Source of the DNA: Sphingomonas ginsenosidivorax
GTDB taxonomy: Bacteria > Pseudomonadota > Alphaproteobacteria > Sphingomonadales > Sphingomonadaceae
Assembly (NCBI RefSeq): GCF_007995065.1
Contig: NZ_VOQR01000001.1
Span: forward strand, 933,001-997,000
Direction of reading: 5' to 3'
DNA length: 64,000 nt
This document shows positions 55,056 to 63,264 of this stretch, one piece after another. The translations under genes were made by a program, and so were the position numbers. The number at the start of each line of letters is the position of its first letter. Position 1 is the stretch's first letter. A model generated the notes under the pieces. The model ran no database searches and had not been told where the DNA came from. It saw only the letters and a program-made list of their open reading frames with translations.

Positions 55056-55997
55056 GTGACCGAACCCTTCGTCCGTCCCGATGTGCGCGCCTTCCTCGAC
55101 ACGATGGCCGCGAACCCGCGCCCCGCGCTCACCGCGGACGTTCTGGCGGCGATCCGCGGCATGACGATCACGCCCGAGATGACGGGCGACCTGCCGGTCG
55201 GCGATCTCGGCGAAATCCGTGACGTGACGATGCCGGGGCCGGGCGGCGACATCGCGCTCCGGTTGTTCGATCCGCGCTCCGATCGCACCGCAGGCCCGGT
55301 CGTCATCTTCTACCATGGCGGCGGCTACGCAGTGGGCAGCATCGGCTCGCATGCCGGTCTCGCGGCGGAGATCGCGCGACAGCTGGACCTGCCGGTGGTG
55401 TCGGTCGAGTATCGCCTGGCGCCCGAAAATCCCTGGCCGGCCGCACCCGACGACGGCGAGGCGGCGGCGCGCTGGATCGCGCAGAACGGCGCAGCGTTCG
55501 GGCGCGACTTTACCGGGCTGGTGCTGTGCGGTGACAGCGCGGGCGGAAACCTCGCGATCGTCACGGCGCTGGCGCTGCGCGATGCGCCGGCTGCGCTACC
55601 GGTGCTGCTCCAGTTGGCGATCTATCCAGCGGTCGATCACAGCCGGGAATATCCGTCGCGGCGCGCATTTGCTGAGGGGTACGGGCTGGACTCGAAGGAC
55701 ACTACGCTGTTTGACCAGCATTATGCCGCCGACAAGCGGCACCCCCGCAACTCGCCGCTGCTGGTTGATCAGACGGGGATGCCACCGACGCTTGTCGTTA
55801 CCGCCAGTCTCGACCCGTTGCGTGACGAGGGACGGGCCTATGCCGCCGCGACGACGCTTGCCGGCGTTCCGACCGTTTTCCACGAGGCCGTGGGGACGAT
55901 CCACGGCTTTGCCTGTTACCGGCGCGCGATCCCGTCGGCGCAGGCGGATCTCGCCGCATGCCTCGGACTGGCGCGGGCGATGCTCAACGCCCGGTGA
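55056..55997 (+). CDS. Alpha/beta hydrolase (HSL family esterase)
   Basis: The 313-residue hydrolase has the HSL-family oxyanion motif YHGGGYAVGS, the nucleophile in CGDSAGGN, an aspartate in SLDPLRDEG and the histidine in IHGFACYRR. GGAG lies before the GTG at 55056. Its last 14 bases overlap the tail of the enoyl-CoA hydratase on the other strand. It should hydrolyse an ester or lactone in the cytoplasm. Substrate unknown. Confidence 0.9.
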   Translation: MTEPFVRPDVRAFLDTMAANPRPALTADVLAAIRGMTITPEMTGDLPVGDLGEIRDVTMPGPGGDIALRLFDPRSDRTAGPVVIFYHGGGYAVGSIGSHAGLAAEIARQLDLPVVSVEYRLAPENPWPAAPDDGEAAARWIAQNGAAFGRDFTGLVLCGDSAGGNLAIVTALALRDAPAALPVLLQLAIYPAVDHSREYPSRRAFAEGYGLDSKDTTLFDQHYAADKRHPRNSPLLVDQTGMPPTLVVTASLDPLRDEGRAYAAATTLAGVPTVFHEAVGTIHGFACYRRAIPSAQADLAACLGLARAMLNAR

Positions 55998-56778
55998 ACA
56001 CGGGCGTCCGCTTTGCCTTCAACGCGGCGATGCCCTCGCGGTGATCGGCACTGCGCACGCTGAGCGACTCATAGGCAATGCCTGCCTCCATGACGGTCGC
56101 GGCGATGCGCTTGAGCTCGATGTTTGTGAGGACCTTGGTCCAGCGGATCGCCTGGGTCGCGCCGGCTAGCAGCCGGTCGCAAAATGCATCGACCGTCGCG
56201 TCGAGGTCGTTCATCGGGACGCAGTGATTGACCAGCCCGATCTCCGCGGCTCGTCGTGCGCTCAGCAACTCGCCGCCCAGCAGATACTCCTTCGCGCGCG
56301 TGAGCCCGATGCGCTGTGCCCAGATCAACGCGCCGCCGTCGCCCGCGACCAGCCCGATCCCGACATGGGGATCGCCGATCTTGGCGCCCTCAACCGCGAA
56401 GATGACGTCGCACAGCAGCGCGATGCTGGCGCCGAGCCCGATCGCATGCCCGTTCATCCGGCACACCACGGGCTTTTCGATATCGAGCAGCGCGAAGACG
56501 ATGCGCTTGGCCTGGCGCGCTTCATGATCGAACAGGTGCGGGTTCGCTGCATTGTGCTCCATGTGCGCGATGTCGCCGCCGGCCGAGAACGCCTTGCCCG
56601 CGCCGGTGAGCAGGACGACGTCCGAGCCGGCGTCCGTCGCGGCGAAGGCCAGGGCTTCGGGCAGTTCGTCGTGCAGGTCCAGATTGACCGCGTTCAGCGC
56701 TTCGGGCCGGTTCAGCGTGACGACCAGGAGCCGCCCGCGACGGCTCAACAGGATGGTCTTGTAGGTCGGCAGGTCCAT
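55984..56778 (-). CDS. Enoyl-CoA hydratase/isomerase family protein
   Basis: The 264-residue crotonase has SAGGDIAH and IGLGASIALLCD for the two oxyanion stretches, then GLVAGDGGALIWAQRIG with an aspartate where classical hydratases have glutamate. Hydratase or isomerase is uncertain. AAGGAG lies eight bases before the ATG. It is divergent from the KstD-like gene; the shared 121-base gap holds GCGATA elements. Confidence 0.88.
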   Translation of the reverse strand: MDLPTYKTILLSRRGRLLVVTLNRPEALNAVNLDLHDELPEALAFAATDAGSDVVLLTGAGKAFSAGGDIAHMEHNAANPHLFDHEARQAKRIVFALLDIEKPVVCRMNGHAIGLGASIALLCDVIFAVEGAKIGDPHVGIGLVAGDGGALIWAQRIGLTRAKEYLLGGELLSARRAAEIGLVNHCVPMNDLDATVDAFCDRLLAGATQAIRWTKVLTNIELKRIAATVMEAGIAYESLSVRSADHREGIAALKAKRTPVFTGR

Positions 56779-56809
56779 CGCGCGTCTCCTTCGATACCGG
56801 CGCGCATAC

Positions 56810-56823
56810 CACGCAGGGGCGAT
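56810..56823. promoter_or_regulatory. Variant inverted repeat CACG-N6-CGAT
   Basis: CACG-CAGGGG-CGAT followed by AT lies 76 bases before the KstD-like gene. A second GGGGCGATAG element follows at 56839-56848 without a good left arm. Confidence 0.45.
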
Positions 56824-56899
56824 ATGAGAACGCCGCCGGGGCGATAGCTCTTGTGAACCGCGTGCACCGCCCGTCTATTCCCGGCCGAGGAGAGACGGC

Positions 56900-58558
56900 A
56901 TGGCATTCGACGAGACGGTCGACTGGGTGGTGATCGGCAGCGGTGCAGGGTCGATGACGTCCGCGCTGGTGATGCGGACGGCTGGCAAGTCGGTCCTGAT
57001 CCTGGAGAAATCGGCGTTCATCGGTGGCACGACGGCCAAGTCGGGCGGCGTGATCTGGGTGCCCAACAACCGGTTCATGAAGGCCGACGGCGAGCAGGAC
57101 AGCGTCGAGGCGGGCATCACCTATCTCGACGCGGCGTGCGAGGATCTGCCGGGGTCGGGGCACGACAAGCGGCTCGCCTATGTCAACCAGGCGTACCGCA
57201 TGATCGATTTCCTGGTCGATTCCGGCGTCGAGCTCGAGCGGGGTTCGGCATTCTGGCCCGATTATTACGACGAGCTCCCCGGCGGCTGCAAGACGAGCCG
57301 CACCGTCGTCGCCAAGCCGTTCGACAAGAAGGAACTGGGCAAGTGGGCGAAGAGGCTCCGCAAGGGGTTCCTCGAAGTGCCGGTGAAGCTCGATGACGGG
57401 ATGAAGCTCGCCTATGAACGTCTCGATCCGGCCGTCGCGAAGGCGAAGCGGCGGCTGATCCTGAAGACGATCTGGTCGCGGCTGACCGGCAAGCAGTTCG
57501 TGACGGCGGGCGCCGCATTGCAGGGCCGGATGCTCAAGGCGTCACTCGCCGCGGGGGTCGAGCTGCGTACCGCAACGGCGGTGTCGGAACTGGTCGCCGA
57601 GAACGGGGCGGTGACCGGCGTCGTTGCCGGCGGCCGGCGGATCGGGGCGCGGCTGGGCGTGCTCGTCAACGCTGGCGGGTTCGCGCAGAACCAGGCGATG
57701 CGCGACACCCACATGCCGGGAACGCAGGCGTCGTGGTCGCTCGCCAATGAAGGCGACATGGGCGAACTGCACACAGAAATGGCGCGGGTGGGCGGCGTGC
57801 TGGCCCAGATGGACCAGATGGTCGGATACCAGACGACGCTCTCGCCGGGCTGGGAACGCGCGTACATCACGCCGCCGGCGCAAAGCCTGACCGGCAAGCC
57901 GCACGCCATCCTCGTCGACCAGTCGGGCGTGCGCTACATGAACGAGGGCGGTTCCTACGAATTGTTCTGCCAGACGATGATCGAGCGCAACCGCACGGTG
58001 CCCGCGGTGCCCAGCTGGGCGATCCTCGACCGGACCTATGTCGAGCGGTACCAGGTCGCGCAGACGTTCATCGACAAGGCGGTGCCGAAGGGGTGGGTCG
58101 AGGCAGGGTATCTGCACATGGCGGATACGATCGAGCAGCTGGCGACGAGCATCGGCACCGATCCCGCGACGCTGAGCGCGACGGTCGATCGCTGGAACGG
58201 CTTCGTCGCGCAGGGGCGGGACGAGGATTTTCATCGCGGCGAACGGGCGTACGACACCTGGCTGGGCGATCCCTATCACGGGCCGGTCGCGGCACTCGGG
58301 GCGATCGAGCGCGGCCCGTTCTACGCGGTCCCGGTGGTGCCGGGCGACGTCAGTACCTATGGCGGCGCGGTCACGGACGTGTACGGCCGCGTGACGGACG
58401 CGACGGGAACCCCGATCCTCGGACTCTATGCGACGGGCGTGTCGAGCGCGTCGGTCATGGGCGGCGTCTATCCGGGCGCCGGATCGAGCATCGGGCCGTC
58501 GATGACGTTCGGCTATGTCGCCGCGAAGCACGCTGCGGGGCTGGACAACCAGGTGTGA
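56900..58558 (+). CDS. 3-Ketosteroid delta-1-dehydrogenase-like flavoprotein
   Basis: The 552-residue FAD protein has the ADP-binding IGSGAGSMTSAL, GGTTAKSGGVIWVPNN and the KstD C-terminal pattern GPFYAVPVVPGDVSTYGG...GLYATGVSSASVMGGVYPGAG. The family introduces a double bond into the A-ring of 3-ketosteroids, but close relatives act on other cyclic ketones or fumarate-type acids. GGAGA lies before the ATG. A thioesterase gene follows after 11 bases. Family is good, substrate inferred. Confidence 0.9.
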   Translation: MAFDETVDWVVIGSGAGSMTSALVMRTAGKSVLILEKSAFIGGTTAKSGGVIWVPNNRFMKADGEQDSVEAGITYLDAACEDLPGSGHDKRLAYVNQAYRMIDFLVDSGVELERGSAFWPDYYDELPGGCKTSRTVVAKPFDKKELGKWAKRLRKGFLEVPVKLDDGMKLAYERLDPAVAKAKRRLILKTIWSRLTGKQFVTAGAALQGRMLKASLAAGVELRTATAVSELVAENGAVTGVVAGGRRIGARLGVLVNAGGFAQNQAMRDTHMPGTQASWSLANEGDMGELHTEMARVGGVLAQMDQMVGYQTTLSPGWERAYITPPAQSLTGKPHAILVDQSGVRYMNEGGSYELFCQTMIERNRTVPAVPSWAILDRTYVERYQVAQTFIDKAVPKGWVEAGYLHMADTIEQLATSIGTDPATLSATVDRWNGFVAQGRDEDFHRGERAYDTWLGDPYHGPVAALGAIERGPFYAVPVVPGDVSTYGGAVTDVYGRVTDATGTPILGLYATGVSSASVMGGVYPGAGSSIGPSMTFGYVAAKHAAGLDNQV

Positions 58559-58569
58559 GCGGGGATGCC

Positions 58570-59010
58570 GTGACGCCCGACGCGCTGGCCGCGCAGGGCT
58601 GGACGCTGCTGACCGGCACGCATTTCAACGAGGCGGCGGGGCCATATTGGCTACGACCGTGCACCGGGGGGCACGACGTCGGACTGCTGAGCGAGGCGCG
58701 GCACGGCAACGGCCATGTCGGCACGGTGCATGGCGGTGTCCTGATGACCTTCGCCGATATTGCGCTCGGTATCGGCGTGGTCGACGCCGCGGGCACGCGA
58801 AACTGCGTGACGCTGCACCTGCAGCTCCAATTCACCGCGACGGCGCGGATCGGAAGTTTCCTGTCCTGCCGCGCGGAACTCGTCCGCCGCACCTCGCAGA
58901 TCGTGTTCATGCGCGGGCTGATCGTGGCGGGCGACCGTGTCGTGGCATCAGCCGACGGGATGTGGAAACTGGTCGATGCGGACAAGCTCGCCGCGCTCAA
59001 GCGCGGTTGA
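58570..59010 (+). CDS. PaaI-type hotdog thioesterase
   Basis: The 146-residue protein has the PaaI-like GHVGTVHGGVLMTFADIALG and a strand QLQFTATARIGSFLSCRAEL. It should hydrolyse acyl-CoA or aryl-CoA and release CoA. The GTG at 58570 has GGGGA five bases ahead; an in-frame GTG at 58555 overlaps the previous stop as GTGA and is an alternative start. It is likely cotranscribed with the KstD-like gene. Confidence 0.87.
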   Translation: MTPDALAAQGWTLLTGTHFNEAAGPYWLRPCTGGHDVGLLSEARHGNGHVGTVHGGVLMTFADIALGIGVVDAAGTRNCVTLHLQLQFTATARIGSFLSCRAELVRRTSQIVFMRGLIVAGDRVVASADGMWKLVDADKLAALKRG

Positions 59011-59028
59011 CTTCGCCCGCGGGTACAT

Positions 59029-59042
59029 ATCGCCCCGGCGTG
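59029..59042. promoter_or_regulatory. Variant inverted repeat ATCG-N6-CGTG
   Basis: ATCG-CCCCGG-CGTG lies 62 bases before the E1 alpha gene. On the minus strand it reads CACG-CCGGGG-CGAT followed by AT, the same layout as at 56810. Confidence 0.45.
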
Positions 59043-59104
59043 TTGACCGGTGATCGACCCCGCCCGAAGAGTTTTGCCAGTCACCCACAGCATGCGGGAA
59101 ATCC

Positions 59105-60100
59105 ATGGCAGACCATAGCAACGCGCCAGCCCCCAGTACGGAAACGCTGGTCGACATCTATCGCCGGATGATCCGGATCGAGCGCAACGACGACACGATC
59201 CGCACGGCGATCCGGCGGGGCAAGCTGGTCATGCCCTATTACTCGGCGCGCGGGCAGGAAGTGATCCCGTCGGCGATCTCGACGCTGCTGACCGACGACG
59301 ACACGATCTGCACGATCTATCGCGGGATCCACGACATGGTCGCCAAGGGCATGCCGCTGCGGCCTTTATGGGCCGAAATCGCGGGGCGCGTCGACGGCAC
59401 CTGCAAGGGCAAGGGCGGGCCGATGCACCTGACTCACCCGGAGACCGGCGTGATGGTGACGACGGGGATCGTCGGCTCGTCGATGCCGATCGCCAACGGC
59501 CTTGCCTGGGCGGCGCAGCTGGACGGCAGCAAGCGCGTCAGCATCGCCTATTTCGGCGACGGCGCGTCGAACATCGGCGCGTTCCATGAATCGCTCAATC
59601 TCGCCAGCCTGTGGAAGCTGCCCGTAGTGTTCGTCTGCCAGAACAACGGTTTTGCCGAGCATACCCGCTACGAGAACGGCACCTCGGTCGACTTCATCGC
59701 CAAGCGTGCGGCCGGCTATGGCATGCCGGGCTATACCGTCGACGGCAACGACCCGTGGGCGATGTACGCGGCGGCGCACGAGGCGATCACCCGCGCGCGC
59801 GAGGGCGCGGGGCCGACGCTGCTCGAATGCAAGACCTTCCGGTTCCTAGGGCACGTCCTGGGCGACGACGACAAGTACATGACCAAGGAAGAGAAGGACG
59901 CGGCGGTCGCGGTCGATCCGCTGCCGCGGTTCCGCGCGCGCCTGATCGCGGACGGCCATGCGACCGAGGACCAGCTGACGGCGATGCAGGCCAAGATCCA
60001 GGCCGAGGTCGATGACGCGATGGCATTCGGGCTCGCCAGTGAGTTCCCGTCCGTGGAGGAATTGCGGCGCGACGTGTTCGAGCAGGAGATCGCGGCGTGA
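59105..60100 (+). CDS. 2-Oxoacid (acetoin/pyruvate-type) dehydrogenase E1 alpha
   Basis: The 331-residue protein has the ThDP motif of the E1 alpha family, YFGDGASNIGAFHESLNLA, followed by VFVCQNNGFA, and the two phosphorylation-loop regions RYENGTS and LGDDDKYMTKEE. With E1 beta it forms the decarboxylating part of a 2-oxoacid or acetoin dehydrogenase. The stop overlaps the E1 beta start as GTGA. No E2 acyltransferase or E3 gene follows; the free lipoyl gene at 53705 is the only other component. Confidence 0.93.
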   Translation: MADHSNAPAPSTETLVDIYRRMIRIERNDDTIRTAIRRGKLVMPYYSARGQEVIPSAISTLLTDDDTICTIYRGIHDMVAKGMPLRPLWAEIAGRVDGTCKGKGGPMHLTHPETGVMVTTGIVGSSMPIANGLAWAAQLDGSKRVSIAYFGDGASNIGAFHESLNLASLWKLPVVFVCQNNGFAEHTRYENGTSVDFIAKRAAGYGMPGYTVDGNDPWAMYAAAHEAITRAREGAGPTLLECKTFRFLGHVLGDDDKYMTKEEKDAAVAVDPLPRFRARLIADGHATEDQLTAMQAKIQAEVDDAMAFGLASEFPSVEELRRDVFEQEIAA

Positions 60101-61092
60101 GCGAGACCGTCAAGCAGCACGCCTTCCAGGCGATCAATTCCGCGCTCCACCAAGCGATGGCCGACGATCCCAAGGTCCTCGTGTTCGGCGAGGATATCGC
60201 CGACCGCGAAGGCGGCGGGGTGACCGGCGCGACGATCGGGCTGTCGACCAAGTTCGGGGATCAGCGGGTCAAGTCGACCCCGATCAGCGAGCAGGCGATC
60301 ATCGGTGCGGCGATCGGTGCGGCGCTCGCCGGGTACAAGCCCGTCGCCGAGATCATGCTGATGAACTTCACCACCGTGTGCATGGACATGATCTTCAACC
60401 ACGCCGCCAAGCTGCGCTTCATGTCGGGCGGGCAGAGCACGGTGCCGATCACGATCCGCACGCTGACCGGTGCCGGCTGGCAGACCGCGGGCCAGCATGC
60501 CGACCATCTCGAGGGCTGGTTCGCGCATGCCGCGGGAATCAAGGTCGTCGCCCCTTCCAATCCGGCGGACTATGGCGGGCTGTTGCTGTCGTGCATCCAG
60601 GATCCCGATCCGTGCATCATCATCGAATCCGCTGGCACGCTGTTCATTCCCGGCGACGTCGACACCGTGCAGACGCCGATCCCGCTGGGCGTCGCGAACG
60701 TCGTGCAGGAGGGCACCGACGTGACCATCGTCTCATGGTCGTCGATGGTGGTGCGCAGCCAGATGGCGGTCGCCGCCCTCGCCGAAAAGGGCATCTCCGC
60801 CGAGCTCGTCGACCTGCGGACGGTATCGCCGTGGGACCGCGAGGCAGTGCTCGCATCGGTCGCCAAGACCGGTCGCTGCGCGGTCGTGCACGAGGCGTTG
60901 CGCAGCTTTGGCCCCGGCGCGGAGATCGCGGCGACAATCAGCGAGGAACTGTTCGGCAAGCTGAAGGCGCCGGTGCGGCGGCTGGGGGCGCCGGAATGCC
61001 CCGTACCGTTCGCCAAGGTGCTCGAGGATGCGTTCCTGGTGTCGGTCGACCAGATCGTGGCCGCAGTCGAGGACGTCGCGGCGCAGGGGTGA
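60097..61092 (+). CDS. 2-Oxoacid (acetoin/pyruvate-type) dehydrogenase E1 beta
   Basis: The 331-residue protein begins with AFQAINSALHQAMADDPKVLVF, has FGEDIADREGG and STPISEQAIIGAAIGAALAG, and ends with the E1 beta segment CPVPFAKVLEDAFL. It pairs with the overlapping E1 alpha. The start is a GTG at 60097. Downstream is a strong stem-loop and a convergent hydrolase gene. Confidence 0.93.
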   Translation: MSETVKQHAFQAINSALHQAMADDPKVLVFGEDIADREGGGVTGATIGLSTKFGDQRVKSTPISEQAIIGAAIGAALAGYKPVAEIMLMNFTTVCMDMIFNHAAKLRFMSGGQSTVPITIRTLTGAGWQTAGQHADHLEGWFAHAAGIKVVAPSNPADYGGLLLSCIQDPDPCIIIESAGTLFIPGDVDTVQTPIPLGVANVVQEGTDVTIVSWSSMVVRSQMAVAALAEKGISAELVDLRTVSPWDREAVLASVAKTGRCAVVHEALRSFGPGAEIAATISEELFGKLKAPVRRLGAPECPVPFAKVLEDAFLVSVDQIVAAVEDVAAQG

Positions 61093-61108
61093 TTTGACCT
61101 GATCCGCT

Positions 61109-61137
61109 CGGCACCCCGGGGCGCGCCCGGGGTGCCG
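61109..61137. terminator. Strong stem-loop between convergent genes
   Basis: CGGCACCCCGGG at 61109-61120 pairs perfectly with 61126-61137 around a five-base loop. It lies between the stops of E1 beta (61092) and the secreted hydrolase (61143). There is no T run, so it may act as a bidirectional transcript end or a barrier, not a classical terminator. Confidence 0.5.
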
Positions 61138-61142
61138 GCGTC

Positions 61143-63245
61143 CTATTGCACGACGACGCGGACGCGCCCCAGATTCTGGATACGCGCATAGGGCGATCGG
61201 CGGTCGCCGTTTCGCTCCGATGCGACCAGCAACGACGGGTAATAGGTTCCGGGACGCGCAAACGCGTGCGTCGCACTCACGGTCAGCCGTGCTTGCGGAG
61301 TCGGCACGGCGGATGGAGTCACCGATGACCCCTTGCCGTCGAAATTCCATGCGGCCGCGACGATGCGGCCCGTGCCGGGCGGCGTCTCGATCGTGCCGGC
61401 GAAGCGGACCGTCTGGCCGCGCTTGATCACGGCCTTCACGGCACCATTCGCGGTGACCGAGACGACGGGTTGGATCCCACGTCGCGCCGCCGCGGTACCG
61501 GGCACGATGACCTGCCCGTCGTCGATCCGATACGCGGTGCTGGACGGTGGCGCGATGCCCTGTTCGACCCACGCAGACAGATCGCGCAACGCCTGTTGCA
61601 ACACGCCGAGATAGCTGACCGTCCGGGTCGGATCCTCCTGCGTCGCGCTGTCGCCGTGCAGCGCGTGATCGACGTACCACAGGCGGAAGCTGGCGTCGGT
61701 CGCCGCGCCGAGGTTCGCGCGCACGCGCTGCGCATACCAGTCGCCCTGCCACGGCATCGCCTCGCGATCCCACAGATTCTCGACCAGGATCATCTTGCCC
61801 TTGAACACGCCGGTCATCGGCGGCTGGCCGATCGGCTTGCCCGTGGTGGCGGCGGTGAACAGCGGGCCGAGCAGGAAGGGGCGTTGCGGGTAGAGCGGCT
61901 TGTCATCCGCGCCGCGGAACTGGTCCCATACCGGGTAGCCGGCATCCGCGGGCGGAACCTGATGCCAGTGATAGGTTTCGGCCGCGAGAAAGTTGGAGTT
62001 GTCGACGCGGACCGCATCGCCCGGCGCGATCCGGGCTGCGACCGCGGCATCGGCGATCCCGAGAACGACGACATCACCTGCGATCCGACTGATGGTCAGG
62101 CGCTGGCCCTTCGCCGCACCCGATCCGACCACCAGGTCTCCGCCGGCGAAATAGGTCTTCGGGGGCGCAGCGGCGAGGCGGAACGCCACGACGCGCTGCG
62201 CCTCGGCGCCCTGCAATCTGGCAAAGGCATTATCGACGCCACCATTCTTGGCGCCGTTGACGATGCTGGTGTCGAGCTTCAGGCGCGCGGCCTCCAGCGC
62301 GGTGATCGGCCGCGTCACCCTGGTGTCGTACTGCAGTCGGTAGCCGGCGAACGATTGCGGATCGTCATGGCCGAGATAGCCGGGCTTGGTCCAGAAATCG
62401 TCGAAATAGCCCGCGTCCGCCGCCTGCATCCCGCCATACAGGGCCGCGAAGCCGTGGATGCCCATCGTGCGCCAGCCGAACCAGGAGGGTGTCGGGAACC
62501 CCATCTTTGTGACTTCGCGCAGGACGCTCGCCTGCTGTGACGTGAGGCCGCCATAGGGATCGCCGCTGCCCCCCGGCTCGACCGCGTCGAGGATCCGCGG
62601 AAACGCGTCGTTCAGGACCCGCATCGCGCGCATGCGTACCGAAAACATGTTCGGCGGCGCCATCGGTGACCCGAGGACGTAGGGAACGACGCCGTCCCAG
62701 GCGTCGCTGTTCTCCGCCGCTCCGACGGTCCGGAAACCCCCGCCGCTGCCGCCATACGCATAGCCATAGGGACGCTTCCCGCCGTACATCGCTAGCGCCA
62801 CGACGCGCGAATAGCGCGCGGTGGCGGCATTGGCCTGGTAGGCGGTCAGCGCGGCCGGGGCGGCGGGGGGCAGCATCGCGGCGCCGCCACCATTGGTCTC
62901 GACGAAATATGCGCCCGAGGCGATCGCGAAGCCGATCTTGTTCTCCTCGCCGGCCGGCATCGCCTGCGCGAGGGTCTCGCTGTCCGGCACGGGGGTGATG
63001 TGCTGGAAGAAGCGGCCCTGATACCCGGCCTTCTCCGGGAAATAGAACGAGAAGCGCGTCTGCGTGCCTTTGAACCCGCCATGGACGTAGCGGTGGCGGA
63101 CCGGCGTGCTGCGCCACTCGTCCGTGTCGATATAGGGCTGGGCAAACTGCGCATCCGCTGCGGTCGCCGGCTGCTGCTGTGCGGGCGAGGGCGCCGAGGA
63201 GAGGAGAGTGCTGGCCAGGCAACAGGCAATCGTTGTTCGTTTCAT
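61143..63245 (-). CDS. Secreted alpha/beta-hydrolase-like protein with C-terminal PKD-like domain
   Basis: The 700-residue product has a signal peptide (about residues 1-23) and a serine-nucleophile-like motif YGGSGGGFRT followed by DAWDGVVPYVLGSP, which resembles the tannase/feruloyl-esterase group. A histidine in VDHALHGD may complete the triad. The last about 100 residues (TVRFAGTIETPPGTGRIVAA...FARPGTYYPSLLVAS) look like a PKD-type beta-sandwich. GGGAGAGA lies before the ATG at 63245. Role outside the cytoplasm, substrate unknown. Confidence 0.83.
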   Translation of the reverse strand: MKRTTIACCLASTLLSSAPSPAQQQPATAADAQFAQPYIDTDEWRSTPVRHRYVHGGFKGTQTRFSFYFPEKAGYQGRFFQHITPVPDSETLAQAMPAGEENKIGFAIASGAYFVETNGGGAAMLPPAAPAALTAYQANAATARYSRVVALAMYGGKRPYGYAYGGSGGGFRTVGAAENSDAWDGVVPYVLGSPMAPPNMFSVRMRAMRVLNDAFPRILDAVEPGGSGDPYGGLTSQQASVLREVTKMGFPTPSWFGWRTMGIHGFAALYGGMQAADAGYFDDFWTKPGYLGHDDPQSFAGYRLQYDTRVTRPITALEAARLKLDTSIVNGAKNGGVDNAFARLQGAEAQRVVAFRLAAAPPKTYFAGGDLVVGSGAAKGQRLTISRIAGDVVVLGIADAAVAARIAPGDAVRVDNSNFLAAETYHWHQVPPADAGYPVWDQFRGADDKPLYPQRPFLLGPLFTAATTGKPIGQPPMTGVFKGKMILVENLWDREAMPWQGDWYAQRVRANLGAATDASFRLWYVDHALHGDSATQEDPTRTVSYLGVLQQALRDLSAWVEQGIAPPSSTAYRIDDGQVIVPGTAAARRGIQPVVSVTANGAVKAVIKRGQTVRFAGTIETPPGTGRIVAAAWNFDGKGSSVTPSAVPTPQARLTVSATHAFARPGTYYPSLLVASERNGDRRSPYARIQNLGRVRVVVQ

Positions 63246-63264
63246 CGTCTCTCTCCCGATCGGG

